Below are positions 1-10,031 of a stretch of 51,768 nt of DNA, in pieces. A model generated the notes under the pieces. That model was given only the letters and a program-made list of their open reading frames with translations, made no database searches and was not told where the DNA came from. The position numbers and the translations under genes are program-made. The DNA is from Polysphondylium violaceum (Eukaryota > Evosea > Eumycetozoa > Dictyosteliales > Dictyosteliaceae), in assembly GCA_000277445.1 (NCBI GenBank), contig AJWJ01000113.1, positions 1 to 51,768 of the forward strand. The letters run 5' to 3'. Position 1 is the first letter of the stretch; each line of letters begins with the position of its first letter.

Positions 1-884
1 TAAAAAAAGCTTTAAAAAAAGAAGATTGGGTACCCAATCAAAAAGAGAAAAAAAAAAAAAAAAATAAGCCAATTTAAAAAAAAAAATTAGTGAAAAAAAA
101 GAGAAAAAAATCTTCCCACCATCAAATCTTTGATGCGAGTGATTTGTTGAATTTTTATTTTTGATCCACATTGATTAACACACAAAGCAAGGTTCTTCAC
201 CCACTCTGTTTCTATTATGGAAATTTTATTTGAAATTTGCAAAGATTAATCTAAAAAGTAAATCAAAAAATATCTGATCAACAAATTATTTTTAAATTTT
301 TTAAGAAATTTTGCACACCCCACTCACTTCAAACCCTATATGATAAATTGTTGAGTCACGAAACCACTACTTTTTTTTTTTTCACCGTTGTAATTCCATT
401 AATGCCCACACACTTGTGGCTTAGCCAAGAGTTGGTTATTGGTGTTCAAGATTGATTGATGGTTATTTTTGTGTGTGACATTTATTTTTAGTTTTGTTTT
501 TTTTAACGTTTGCAAATTTTCAAAAAAATAGCATCATTGGCGTCATAGGGTGGAGCAGTCGGCGAGTTAGTCTCTAACAACAAACAAAACTCACACACTC
601 CACACTGAACCTATAAATACAAACCAACTCTTTATTGTGTTTAAAAATTTATATTTGATGTTTTGTATATATATAATTACATCTAAGTGTGTCTGTGTGG
701 GGTGTGTGTTATTGTGTTTTTAGTGTGGTTGTGTGGTTTATTTTTAGATTGGTCTCATCGCGCAGATGATCACCCACACACCCACACATACCACCTATCA
801 TCAAATGTTTAAAATAATTTAATTTAGTAGTTGTAAAATTACATTAATTTATTGTTTAAATTGATTATAATATTATTGTTGATG
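1..884. other. Intergenic region, left edge
   Basis: No coding region found. It holds poly-A and poly-T runs, a GC-richer patch near 540-610 and many CA- or GT-rich words (about 586-600, 688-738 and 771-790). It lies 3' of the RhoGAP gene, so the regulatory-looking words more likely serve a gene to the left of the window. Confidence 0.6.
771..790. promoter_or_regulatory. CA-rich element, GBF-like
   Basis: The 20 bases are two overlapping CACCCACACA-type words. CA/GT-rich elements of this kind are known binding sites of the Dictyostelium G-box binding factor (GBF) in aggregation and post-aggregation genes. The match is by eye; the gene served is not in the window. Confidence 0.3.
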
Positions 885-2258
885 TTATGGTTGTTGATCA
901 TCAAGGGTTAAAATATATTCTAATAAAGAAATGATACCGTCCACACCCATTTCTCTGAGGAATTGTTTAAAGTTGTCAGAGTCTGTTGAGAATAAACTGG
1001 TCATTCTATTTATAATTATAGATTTTTGAGAAGCACCCAAACTATCATCGGTCAATAGATTTATAAATTCATCATACAATGGTGAAATTGGTGTTGCTGG
1101 ATCTTGGTTGCCAGTTGAGTGACTTTCATTGGTTTGGTGTTGATGTTCTTGATCATAATCCTCATCGTCTATATTTTCACCGTGATCTGGAGGTGGTGGC
1201 AAGTAATTGTCGTCGTTGAGGTCGTCTTGATCAGGTGCTGGGGGTAATTCAAAGTTGTTTAGATCTGGGATTTCTGATTGATTGAATATATATTTACGAT
1301 TCTCGATAAGACTAGTGATAAAATTACAGTGATTTTGAATGTTGGTCATTTGAACTTGAAATTGTGGATTGTTGGAGTTTGAAACTGATCTAATGATATT
1401 TGGTGCAAAACAAACGCCCAAAGCGATTGGGTTCATTTTGTTTATATGTGAATTATTGGCTACCTCTTCCAAGTATTCCAAGAGATAGGATAGGACATGT
1501 AAATTTTCAGTTGGTAGTTTGGTGACGATAAAATCTTTGATATCGTCAATTTTAATGGGAACGATTCCAGACTCGAACAATTCCAATGGTAGTAGAGGAA
1601 ACTTTGATTCTCTGAGATAGAGTTTAAGTAGACCTGCTAAATCATGATGACCTGTTATTGAATCTATATTGTGGTTGTTGACGTTATTGTTATTGTTATT
1701 ATTACTGCCATTACCTGCACCAGCTGTATTGATATTTCCATGTAGTAATTTCTCTGCATTGCCATTCACTCTAAACAAGCCTTCAGTTTCAATGGCATTT
1801 GATTTTCTTAGTATTTGAATCACTCTAAAGATGTTTGCAGACGATAGAGTTGATGATGCATAGGGTGCATTTAAAATATGTTTTTCATACAAAGAGTTTC
1901 TGGTTGGTCTTTGTTTAAACCAACGTCTTAGTTTACTACTAACAATAGCAGACTTTGTTCCCTTTTTAGCATTTTGTGAGCTACTACTGCTACTGCTGCT
2001 GCTGCTGCTGCCCCCGCTTATAACGCCACCGGTGGTCTGAAGTTGTCCTGTGACAACCACAGTGCCACTAGTACTATTGTTGAGTTGATTTGATTTTGGT
2101 GATACAGGTGTTGATAGATTATTTACAGGTGGTGTAGGTATTTTGTTTAATGTAGGTGGTGACTGTAATGGAGGTGGCTTATTGCTACCTGCCACATGCT
2201 GAAATGAAGTAGGTGTGCTGATTTCAAATTTCTCTGGTTTCTTGTAAAAACTAGACAT
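885..2258 (-). CDS. RhoGAP domain protein
   Basis: Single-exon protein of 457 residues. I start it at 2258 ([10 protein letters not shown]) rather than at the longer frame start at 2330, because the extra residues look like untranslated sequence. Residues 1-118 are low-complexity, Pro/Ser/Thr-rich with a poly-Ser run. A RhoGAP domain fills about 120-325; the arginine finger is Arg163 in [13 protein letters not shown], and [13 protein letters not shown] is the conserved late motif. A poly-Asn insert sits just after the finger. The tail has PPPP motifs, an acidic patch and a helical end. By family it should stimulate GTP hydrolysis on Rho/Rac GTPases at the actin cortex; D. discoideum has dozens of such gac genes and I cannot say which is the orthologue. 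Confidence 0.9.
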   Translation of the reverse strand: MSSFYKKPEKFEISTPTSFQHVAGSNKPPPLQSPPTLNKIPTPPVNNLSTPVSPKSNQLNNSTSGTVVVTGQLQTTGGVISGGSSSSSSSSSSSQNAKKGTKSAIVSSKLRRWFKQRPTRNSLYEKHILNAPYASSTLSSANIFRVIQILRKSNAIETEGLFRVNGNAEKLLHGNINTAGAGNGSNNNNNNNVNNHNIDSITGHHDLAGLLKLYLRESKFPLLPLELFESGIVPIKIDDIKDFIVTKLPTENLHVLSYLLEYLEEVANNSHINKMNPIALGVCFAPNIIRSVSNSNNPQFQVQMTNIQNHCNFITSLIENRKYIFNQSEIPDLNNFELPPAPDQDDLNDDNYLPPPPDHGENIDDEDYDQEHQHQTNESHSTGNQDPATPISPLYDEFINLLTDDSLGASQKSIIINRMTSLFSTDSDNFKQFLREMGVDGIISLLEYILTLDDQQP

Positions 2259-2726
2259 TGTATAATATGTTATTGGATTGTATGTGTTTGGAGTGGTGCT
2301 GCAATTATAGATAGTATATGAGCAAACCAAATCAATGTGTATGTATGACCAGAGGTAAACTTATAACCAACCAACAACTAAAATTTTTTTAAAAAAAAAA
2401 AATTTAAAAAAATGTTTTTGACGATATTTTCTAATTTTATTATAATCTACCACATTTCGATTTTTCCAACCCTCCCCCTCCCACCCTACACTGTTTTCTG
2501 ACCGCTTATTTTCAAAAAATTAATTGTGTGATGCGTCGTTTTACGAGAAATAATTTGTATGAATGTTGTAATACAGAGATTACTTGTTTATTATTTGTTT
2601 GTTGTATTGTATTGAATTGTATTGTCACCTTTATCGATAAGTGAGAATACATACATTACTGCTACAGTAACAGGACACTATTGCGGTAGTCTGTCTTGTA
2701 TGAGTATTGGTATTGTTGCGAGAGTA
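2259..2726. other. Intergenic, RhoGAP promoter
   Basis: Upstream of the RhoGAP gene (-) and downstream of the acetyltransferase (-). It contains A/T homopolymers, a C-rich patch near 2466-2488 and no reading frame I can support. Confidence 0.5.
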
Positions 2727-3302
2727 TTATTGTTGTTTGGGTTCAATGGTTTTGATAATCTTGGCAGGATTGCCGGCAATGACGACGTTGTCTGGGAATG
2801 ATTTTGTGACGACACTGCCAGCACCAACAACGACATTGTTTCCGAGGGTTACGCCGGGACAGATTACAACACTGCCACCAATCCAACAGGTGTTGCCAAT
2901 GGTGACGGGCTTGCCAAATTCCAAACCAGACATTCTTTCAACAGGGTCGATAGGATGTCCGGCAGTATAGATTTGTACACCGGGTGCACACATACAGTTT
3001 TCGCCAATGGTGATTGGACAGATATCCAAAAATGTGCAATCATAGTTGGCATAAAAGTTCTCGCCCAAATGGATATTGTAGCCATAGTCAAATTTGAAAT
3101 CAGACTCGATGTGTACCTGTTTGCCGTGGGTTCCGAGCAATGCCTTGTAGCCTGCATTACGGGTGTCGTCATCGACAATGCCATTCACTTTGGACAGCTC
3201 CAACTTGGCTCTCTTTCTTCCAGCAACCAACTCTGGATCGGCTGCCAAATATAATTCACCAGCAACCATTTTCTCTCTTTCTGTTTTGTTTATTGGCTCC
3301 AT
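2727..3302 (-). CDS. Maltose/galactoside-type O-acetyltransferase
   Basis: Intronless protein of 191 residues, the usual length for the LacA/Maa/NodL family. It opens with the Maa-type N-terminal helices ([18 protein letters not shown]) and continues with left-handed hexapeptide repeats (for example [39 protein letters not shown]). The catalytic His is in YTAGHPID, and the C-terminal GNPAKII is the family signature. By family it moves acetyl from acetyl-CoA to a sugar hydroxyl in the cytosol; the natural acceptor is unknown. The gene has no intron and uses C-ending codons far more than its neighbours, so either high expression or old acquisition from bacteria would fit. Confidence 0.92.
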   Translation of the reverse strand: MEPINKTEREKMVAGELYLAADPELVAGRKRAKLELSKVNGIVDDDTRNAGYKALLGTHGKQVHIESDFKFDYGYNIHLGENFYANYDCTFLDICPITIGENCMCAPGVQIYTAGHPIDPVERMSGLEFGKPVTIGNTCWIGGSVVICPGVTLGNNVVVGAGSVVTKSFPDNVVIAGNPAKIIKTIEPKQQ

Positions 3303-3435
3303 TGTTGTATTTATTATGATGTAGTGTTATTGAGTGTTGAGTGTTGGTATATGATATGTTATTATTCCTATTGGATATATTCTAACAAGTGATTGGGAAT
3401 GAAAATAAAATAAATCACGTTAGTATAAATCCTCC

Positions 3436-3494
3436 TGATGACGATGCCATGTATGCATGCATTTATGTCTTATGCAGAGAGTGATGACGATGCC
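3436..3494. repeat. 13-bp direct repeat TGATGACGATGCC
   Basis: Identical copies at 3436-3448 and 3482-3494, 46 bases apart, in the promoter of the acetyltransferase gene. An ATGCATGCAT palindrome lies between them. The spacing and location suggest transcription factor sites; no factor is recognised. Confidence 0.5.
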
Positions 3495-3543
3495 GCTCTT
3501 GGATGAAATTAATTTAATTTTTAAAAATTTCAAAAATGAGGGC

Positions 3544-3553
3544 GACACGTGTC
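3544..3553. promoter_or_regulatory. GACACGTGTC palindrome
   Basis: Perfect 10-base palindrome with a CACGTG core, the type of site bound by bHLH or bZIP proteins in other eukaryotes. It sits about 240 bases upstream of the acetyltransferase start. Confidence 0.3.
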
Positions 3554-4118
3554 AACCATAGTGTCATATTAGAATTGTATGTAACTTGGTTAAATTTACT
3601 TACATGTACAGTGGAGAGAAGAGATTATTTTTTAATTCAATTCAAATCAAGTTAGTTCATTAAATTTCGTCTTTTGAATTTATGCAGGATCTTAGAGAAA
3701 AAAATAAATAATAAAAAAAATAAAATTAAAAAAAATTTCTATATTTATTTTTTTTGTTTTCGTTTTCAAAAAAATTAACGACAAACAACTCTTTGGTAAT
3801 CGTATTAAAATCCCTTTTCTATTGTACCGGAATATTGCGAGTTTCTATCATAGAGAGGTTTACAAAAAAAAAATAAAAGAAAAAAATAGAAAAAAAAAAA
3901 GTGGCATTTTTTCGAGAAATCAAAAATAAAAATAAAAAAAATAAAAAAACAAACAATATTCAGATATCCCCCTCACATACACTTTCTCCACATTTTTATC
4001 ACACACACACACGCACAAACATCAAAATCAGTTAATTTAAATTGCCTTTGATAGTCATATTATTGTTCTTTATTTATATTCACATACAGACACAGATACA
4101 CACACATCAGTTTATTAA

Positions 4119-5742
4119 ATGGAGGTACCAATTGAGACACTCATTATAGATCAAGAACTTATTAAAGAGCTTCAATGTGGTATTTGTCTTCAACTACTAA
4201 ACACACCAAGACAATGTCAAAATGGACATTTGTTTGATTTATCTTGCATCACTACGAGTTTGAAAAAGAACAAACAATGTCCCATTTGTAGATGTAGTCT
4301 ATCATCAAAAGAATTGAGTAGATCATTGTTTGTTGAAAAACATATAAGAAACTTAAAGGTATTTAGATATACAGATAGATATAGAGTAGAAGGTACTAAC
4401 AAACTATTTCTATCATAATAATAGGTTTATTGTAAATATCATTATAAAAAAGGAGAACCATTAGTGATGGTACCAACAACAGAGAAGTCAATATCTTCAT
4501 CTTCATCTTCATCGTTGGGATCATTTCATGATGACGAAAATTGGATCATTGACGATGGTGGATGTGATCATATTTCAACTTTTGAAAATTTAGAAACTCA
4601 TCAAAACTCTTGTGAATTTGGTTTTGATCAATGTAAATATAGTAGTAATAATAGTAGTAGTAATAATAAGAACAACAACAACAACAACAACAACAATAGC
4701 AATAGCATTAATGATAATGGAAATGCTAATGCTAATGCTAATGGTAATAGTAGTGGTAGTAACAGTGGTATTATCAATAACAATAACAACAATGAAAATG
4801 AAAAAGAAAATGACGAGTGTGGTATGATTAGAAAAAAAGATTTAGAAAATCATTATGTAAATTGTCCATTTAGACCAACTCTTTGTAAATACTGTGAAAA
4901 ACAATTTTGTTTTAAATTAATTGATGATCATATTGAAAATTGTGATATGAAACCCCAAACTTGTGATTTATGTTTGGTATCAATCATTAAAAAAGATATG
5001 GAATCTCACTTATCCGATAGTTGTCCAAGTAAATTGATTGATTGTCCTTATTCTCATTTCGGTTGCTCATCCAAAGTATGTATTCTGATTAGATTTGTAT
5101 TCATACCGAAACATTCATCTAATATATTTTTTCAAACTATAGTTTACTAGAGATAATTTAAATAATCATTTAGAAAATCAAACAGCAATGTCTCAACATC
5201 TTAAATTCCTTTTACTTCAACAAACTAAAAAAGAAGAGGATTTTGTCAAGGAATTGGAGGAAAAGGAGGATAAAATTAGACGTTTGGAAGAGGCTCTATT
5301 GGCATCCAATGGACATAGAATTGAATGGAAAATTAAAAATGTATCCAAACAACGATCAGACAAGTACACCCAAAGTGAGAGTTTTATTATCAATGGTTTC
5401 ACCTTTTTCTTGGCATTGTTTTGGGATGGTGATACAAGCGAATCCACTGGATTTGTTTCCACTTATTTATTTTTAGAAACTTCCAAAGCACCAAAGGGGA
5501 AGGCTCTCTTTTTACACTATTTTATTGAATTTCAAAATCAAAGAGACCGAAATCAATCCATTCAAAAAGAATTTGATGTCCTCTTTCCAATCAAAGGGGG
5601 TCAGGGATGGGGAGATAGAAAGGCAATCAAATACACTTCTTTGGAGAAAGATGGCTTCATTAAAGATGATACTTTGATTATCAGATCTGATATTTTGGTT
5701 AAAAAGAATCTTTGGAGTATTGATGTTGCTCCACAACGTTAA
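4119..5742 (+). CDS. RING/TRAF-type E3 ligase-like protein
   Basis: Three exons: 4119-4358, 4425-5075 and 5143-5742, both introns in phase 0, giving 496 residues. Residues about 18-62 form a C3HC4 RING finger (CGIC...CQNGH...CPICRC). Then come a poly-Asn spacer, TRAF-type zinc fingers (repeated C-x-H-x-C clusters up to about residue 310), a coiled coil (KKEEDFVKELEEKEDKIRRL) and a C-terminal MATH/TRAF domain (IEWKIKNVS to the end). This order is that of metazoan TRAF proteins and of the large Dictyostelium TRAF family. The expected role is a ubiquitin ligase or adaptor that trimerises through the coiled coil; substrates are unknown. The exon joins restore the zinc-finger frame exactly. Confidence 0.9.
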
Positions 5743-5828
5743 TATAATTGTTGATAATAAACCAGTCCAGTATATTTAAAAAAAAAAAAGTATAGGGGAG
5801 CAAGAAGGGATAATGTTTTTATTATTAT

Positions 5829-7478
5829 TTAGTAATAATTGATTCCTTTATTGGAATACCCAATATCTGAATCAGATTGGGGGGTTTGAGTTGATTCGTT
5901 GAGCTTACTGTTTCTAATACCATAGGCAAAGTAAATGATTGCACCGGCAACTGTCCAAATCAAGACTCTGTACAAAGAGTCGAGTGTCAAGTGCATAATG
6001 AAATAGGAGTTTACAATGATACCCAAACATGGAACGACTGGATTAAATGGACATTTGAATGTGGTTGGAATGTTGATTTGTTTCTTGAAACACAAGCCAA
6101 TCATAATGGCCAACATTGGGACACAAAATGCAATTTGAATTCCAATATTCCAATCGTTGGCACTGCTGACACCAAACAATGATGCAAAGATATAGAGAAC
6201 AAAGAGTAATATGGCAGAGGGGATTTTACTGTGTTCAACCCCATTTTCGTCTCTGAATCTCATAATGACAACACCGGCGCATACGACAGTAAAGGCCATC
6301 AAAGTGCCAACGCTAATCATATTGGTCAATTGATCCAAATCTAAAATAATGGCGAGAATAGAGGCAAAGACACCAGTAAAGATTGTGCCAAAGACTGGAG
6401 TTTGAGTCTTTTCGTTTACCGAGGCAAATTTTTTAAAGAATAAACCATCTTTGGCCATTTGGAGGTAAATACGTGGTTGGCCCAAAAGACAACAAAGAGT
6501 AGAAGCTGTGAGAGAGGTGAGGGTACCAATGGCAAGTATAATGGCGGCCCATTTCATTCCACGGTTTTCAAAGGGACTAGAGAGTGGAGAGTTGACATTA
6601 ACATTGACATAATTAACCATACCAGAGAGGACAAGTGTTACACCAATGTAGAGTGTGGTAGCGATAACCAAAGTACCTACGATACCAATTGGTAAATCTC
6701 TTTTTGGGTTTTTAACTTCACCAGCAAGGGTAGTAACTGAATCGAAACCAACATAACTGAAAAAGATGATGGAGCAACCTTGGAAAACACCTTTCATACC
6801 AAATGGAAGGAATGGTGTCCAATTCTTGACATCAATGTAAATGGAACCGGTGATGATAAAAAATAAAATAGTGATTATATTGATCATTGTAATAATGACA
6901 TTAAATCTGGAAGAATCTTTAATACCAAAAACAAGAATAATAGTGCATATAATGATGATAATGGGCGCCAATGGTGAGATGTTGATAAAACTGTTGATTG
7001 AAATACCTGTGATCCACTCTGGTGCTTCGTGACCGAAAATGACAAAAATCTCTTGGAAATAACCTGCCCATCCTCTGGCAACCGCCGATGCACTAATAGC
7101 GTACTCTAGTGTAAGATTCCATCCGACAAACCAACCAGCAAATTCACCCAACGATACATAGGCAAAAGTGTAGGCTGAACCAGATACTGGAATACGAGTT
7201 GAAAATTCTGAATAACAAAAAGCTGAAATCAAACAAGCCAAAGCTGAAAACAAAAATGATAACAAAGTACCTGGACCTGCTTTTTGACTAATTGCAATAC
7301 CAATCGACACAAAAACACCTGCACCAACAGTACTGCCCACACCATACGATATAATGTCAACAATGGTAAGACATTTATTTAAATTCTCTTGGCTTTGCTC
7401 TACTTCCAATGGATATTTTCTAAGTAATGAATTTAGTGAATAAACACTTCGCTTTTTAATCAACGGTTGATTTGACAT
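5829..7478 (-). CDS. Amino acid permease, APC/CAT (SLC7) family, copy 1
   Basis: Single exon, 549 residues from MSNQPLIKKR; a longer frame to 7541 exists but the added residues are AT-rich leader. At least a dozen membrane segments are visible. The first carries the APC motif GVGSTVGAGVFVSIGIA, and family motifs such as FFSYVGFDSVTTLAGEVKNP follow. The length and the SVGTLMAFTVVCAGVVIMRFR segment fit cationic amino acid transporters of the SLC7 CAT branch. It should carry amino acids across the plasma or an endosomal membrane. It is an inverted near-copy of the permease at 10032-11684; the two diverge mainly at both termini and in the 300-340 loop. Confidence 0.92.
   Translation of the reverse strand: MSNQPLIKKRSVYSLNSLLRKYPLEVEQSQENLNKCLTIVDIISYGVGSTVGAGVFVSIGIAISQKAGPGTLLSFLFSALACLISAFCYSEFSTRIPVSGSAYTFAYVSLGEFAGWFVGWNLTLEYAISASAVARGWAGYFQEIFVIFGHEAPEWITGISINSFINISPLAPIIIIICTIILVFGIKDSSRFNVIITMINIITILFFIITGSIYIDVKNWTPFLPFGMKGVFQGCSIIFFSYVGFDSVTTLAGEVKNPKRDLPIGIVGTLVIATTLYIGVTLVLSGMVNYVNVNVNSPLSSPFENRGMKWAAIILAIGTLTSLTASTLCCLLGQPRIYLQMAKDGLFFKKFASVNEKTQTPVFGTIFTGVFASILAIILDLDQLTNMISVGTLMAFTVVCAGVVIMRFRDENGVEHSKIPSAILLFVLYIFASLFGVSSANDWNIGIQIAFCVPMLAIMIGLCFKKQINIPTTFKCPFNPVVPCLGIIVNSYFIMHLTLDSLYRVLIWTVAGAIIYFAYGIRNSKLNESTQTPQSDSDIGYSNKGINYY
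7128..7250 (-). repeat. 123-bp identity tract shared with 10272-10394
   Basis: Read on the minus strand these 123 bases match 10272-10394 without a single difference, including every synonymous position. Flanking parts of the two permease genes show regular synonymous differences. It codes for the second membrane segment region. Gene conversion or very recent exchange would explain it. Confidence 0.8.
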
Positions 7479-8043
7479 TTTTTTATTTTTCTTTTTAAAA
7501 AAGTTAATATCATTACTAAATGAAAAGAAATATAAATACATACATTTAATCTATTTATATTTTTAATTTTTTAGTAAAGAATTGAATATGACAATATTAT
7601 TCTTTAGCATTGGGGCTTTTTATAGTTTTTATTTTATCCAATACCAAAGTAATCTGAGAAAATATTGATAAAATAAAATGTAAAAGAAAAGTAGCCTTGG
7701 CTTTAATATAAATGCAGTGGGAATTTTGTTTTCCTCTGACGTCATAAGAGTACACAAAATTCCCACCAGGGATACAATGCTGATAACTTTAGAATAAAAT
7801 TGTAAAACTTTGAGCCCTAAAGTCGGACATTTTATCATTAATTCTTAACAATTTAACAATACAATTAATCTTGAAAAATATCTATTTAAAAAAGTGTTTT
7901 TGTTAAGGCAATATGCTTGCGTGATGTAAAAATGATCATTCGGTTTTTTGAGAAAAAAGTGAGGATTTTTAAAAATTATTTTTCATATTTATCATTAATT
8001 GATTGTCGACGATCATTATTACCCAAAAAGTCGAGAGAAAGAG
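7479..8043. other. Divergent promoter, permease 1 / TMEM70-like
   Basis: AT-rich with one GC-richer patch (about 7715-7770). A 69-codon open frame at 7629-7838 (-) has no protein character I can support. No exon called. Confidence 0.5.
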
Positions 8044-9009
8044 ATGTTGTCTAGAGTTTGCAAATATAGTTTGACTTCATTTGGAAGTAGATCTAGTGGT
8101 TTATTCAAGAGTCACAGAGTAGCATTACACAATAAAATTGTACTCTCTTCAGTCAGATTCTATTCAACAGAGAAAAGTAACAACAACAACAACAACTCAA
8201 ATGATACTACTACAACTACCGCTAATACAAACACTACATTGTCAACAGACTCTGTAGTTGCTCAACCTACATTCAACGTTGATCTATCAAAATATAAAAC
8301 CAATGAAACTTTAAAAGATATGAACCCAGATCATCTTGTTTATAAATCAAGTTGGGAAAACACATTGGCCTTCATTAAATACTTTTTAACTGGTCAAACT
8401 GTAATCAGTATTTCTGCACCTTTGATTGCTCTTTATAATAAATTAGAAGTATATATTAAGCGCACATTAACAACAAACAAGTACATTAATATTCATACTC
8501 ACACAAACCTCAATATGTATATATAGCCAACCACAGTATTATTTTTAACAGGTTTCTCAGTTTGGGGTGTTATATTTCAAGCTATGGGCCAAAGAATGAT
8601 GTCATTCTTTGTCGGTAGACTTTATAGAAATCCAGATGAAAAGTTTATACGTGTTGTTCAATATGCTGGTAAAACAAATGTACTAAAGATTCCAACTGAT
8701 GAAATCCAACAATCAATCATTGGTGGTAGAACTAAACCCTATATGTTACTCTCTAATGGTGCTATTTTCTTTTTTGAAAAGAATGGTATTCTCGAGAACC
8801 CTGAAGAGTTTGAAAACATACTTTGCGGTCAAGAGTATTTGGATAAAGTTAAAATGAAAGAAGACGAAGAATATAAAAGACTATTTGATGAGATTGGCAG
8901 TGACCAATCCCACCTCAAACAAACTAGTGAGGACTTGGACAGAGAATTGAGAGATTTGGAAAAAGAAATTGAACAACAAGATCAAAATAAAGATAAAAAA
9001 GACAATTAA
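8044..9009 (+). CDS. Mitochondrial TMEM70/TMEM186/TMEM223-like protein
   Basis: Two exons, 8044-8448 and 8527-9009, intron phase 0, giving 295 residues. The acceptor at 8526 was chosen because it alone keeps the frame and yields a continuous second helix (TTVLFLTGFSVWGVIFQ). The N-terminus (MLSRVCKYSLTSFGSR ... VRFYSTEK) is a mitochondrial presequence with a typical FYS processing region. A poly-Asn/Thr linker is followed by a hairpin of two membrane helices with a conserved Pro in the first (SAPLIALYNKL), then a matrix domain and a charged coiled tail (DLDRELRDLEKEIEQQ). The hairpin plus RLYRNPDEKFIRVVQY fits the TMEM70/186/223 superfamily, which helps assemble ATP synthase and complex I. 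Which member it is cannot be told. Confidence 0.7.
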
Positions 9010-10031
9010 TATATATCATATACTGCTGTTGTTTATTCCTCAGAAACGTCTGCCAAATACCTGATCTCATGTGACTAGTTTGGTATATTTGCAGATTCGA
9101 CAATGCATACAATCCAATGCAATGATGTCACTACTTTTTAAAAATAATTTCCAACTTGATTTCATTCAGGTTCTCGATGGTGATGCAAATAATGAAAAAA
9201 GTGTTCGAAAAGCTTTATTTTTCCATCACAATTTCAGATTATTTGATGTGGCAGATATTTTTTTTAATATTTTTTTTTAAAAAAATGTTTTTTCAAAATA
9301 TAAATATCATGTTCTCCGACTTGAGTGTCTGCATTGTTATTCTATTGAGTTGATTGCTCTCTCTATTAAAAAGTACACGCAGAGTATGTATCTTTTTGTG
9401 AAAAGACTTATTGCTATTTTTATTTATTTTGTAGTGCAAGACATACAATACACTTTCCTTTTTCTATCTAAACACGCTGAAACTGCTGCTTAATCTAAAA
9501 GATTTATGCCTGGGCGACTTTTAGGTGGGCACAAAAAACTTTTTTTTTTTTTTTTCCCATCCATCGTCGTTTTTTTTCATTTTTATTTAATTTTTTTATG
9601 ATTTATTTTCTTATTTTGTTTTGTGTAATTGAAAAAGATTGTTTGTTTGTTGTAATTGTAATAACACGAATCTCGTTCAGTTTCTATTCCTATTTAATAA
9701 ATATATACTATACCTTGATTATCTTGTCACCAGAGGAAAAATCAAAAATTTTAAAAGTGTGTGTGATATGTATGTGTAACCAGTGTATGCGGTGTGTGAG
9801 TGTGGTTATCGTGTTTTTTCTTTATCACATACATCAAAGATTTCTAAATTTCCTTATTATCATATCAATATATACTAACACAACACTTTACTCTTTCATT
9901 AATATAGCTATATAGTACTATACGTTAGATAAATAGATAATATAGACAGGGATCAGATATCAATAATAGTATAATCAATAATAGTATAATCAATTATATA
10001 ACAATACATATACAACATATATACAAAAGAA
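9010..10031. other. Intergenic, permease 2 promoter
   Basis: One kilobase without a supportable gene. It holds a poly-T run at about 9541-9555, a GC-richer patch at 9505-9530 and tandem AATAATAGTATAATC words just before the permease start. A 105-codon frame at 9598-9915 is Ile/Tyr/Cys-rich and reads like translated AT-rich DNA. Confidence 0.5.

Larger units (their letters stand above)
3303..4118. other. Divergent promoter region
   Basis: Lies between the acetyltransferase (-) and the TRAF gene (+). It contains a 13-base direct repeat, a CACGTG palindrome and poly-A/T tracts (both listed separately). No coding exon was found; CA-rich words precede the TRAF start. Confidence 0.5.

Noticed and set aside
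2259-2330. Longer N-terminus of the RhoGAP protein starting at 2330
   Set aside because: The extra 24 residues are Tyr/Thr/Asn-rich from AT-rich leader; ATG 2258 starts ordinary coding sequence.
3436-3494. C/D-box snoRNA suggested by two TGATGA words
   Set aside because: No D boxes in the right places and no terminal stem; the repeats fit promoter elements better.
7629-7838. 69-codon open frame (-) in the permease 1 promoter
   Set aside because: Hydrophobic, AT-driven composition and no conserved motif.
8449-8551. Acceptor at 8551 (ACAG) for the TMEM70-like gene
   Set aside because: It shifts the frame relative to the downstream coding sequence; the TATATAG acceptor at 8526 is in frame and completes a membrane helix.
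9598-9915. 105-codon open frame (+) upstream of permease 2
   Set aside because: Composition is Ile, Tyr, Cys and Val from AT- and GT-rich DNA, with no domain and no start context; it lies in the promoter.
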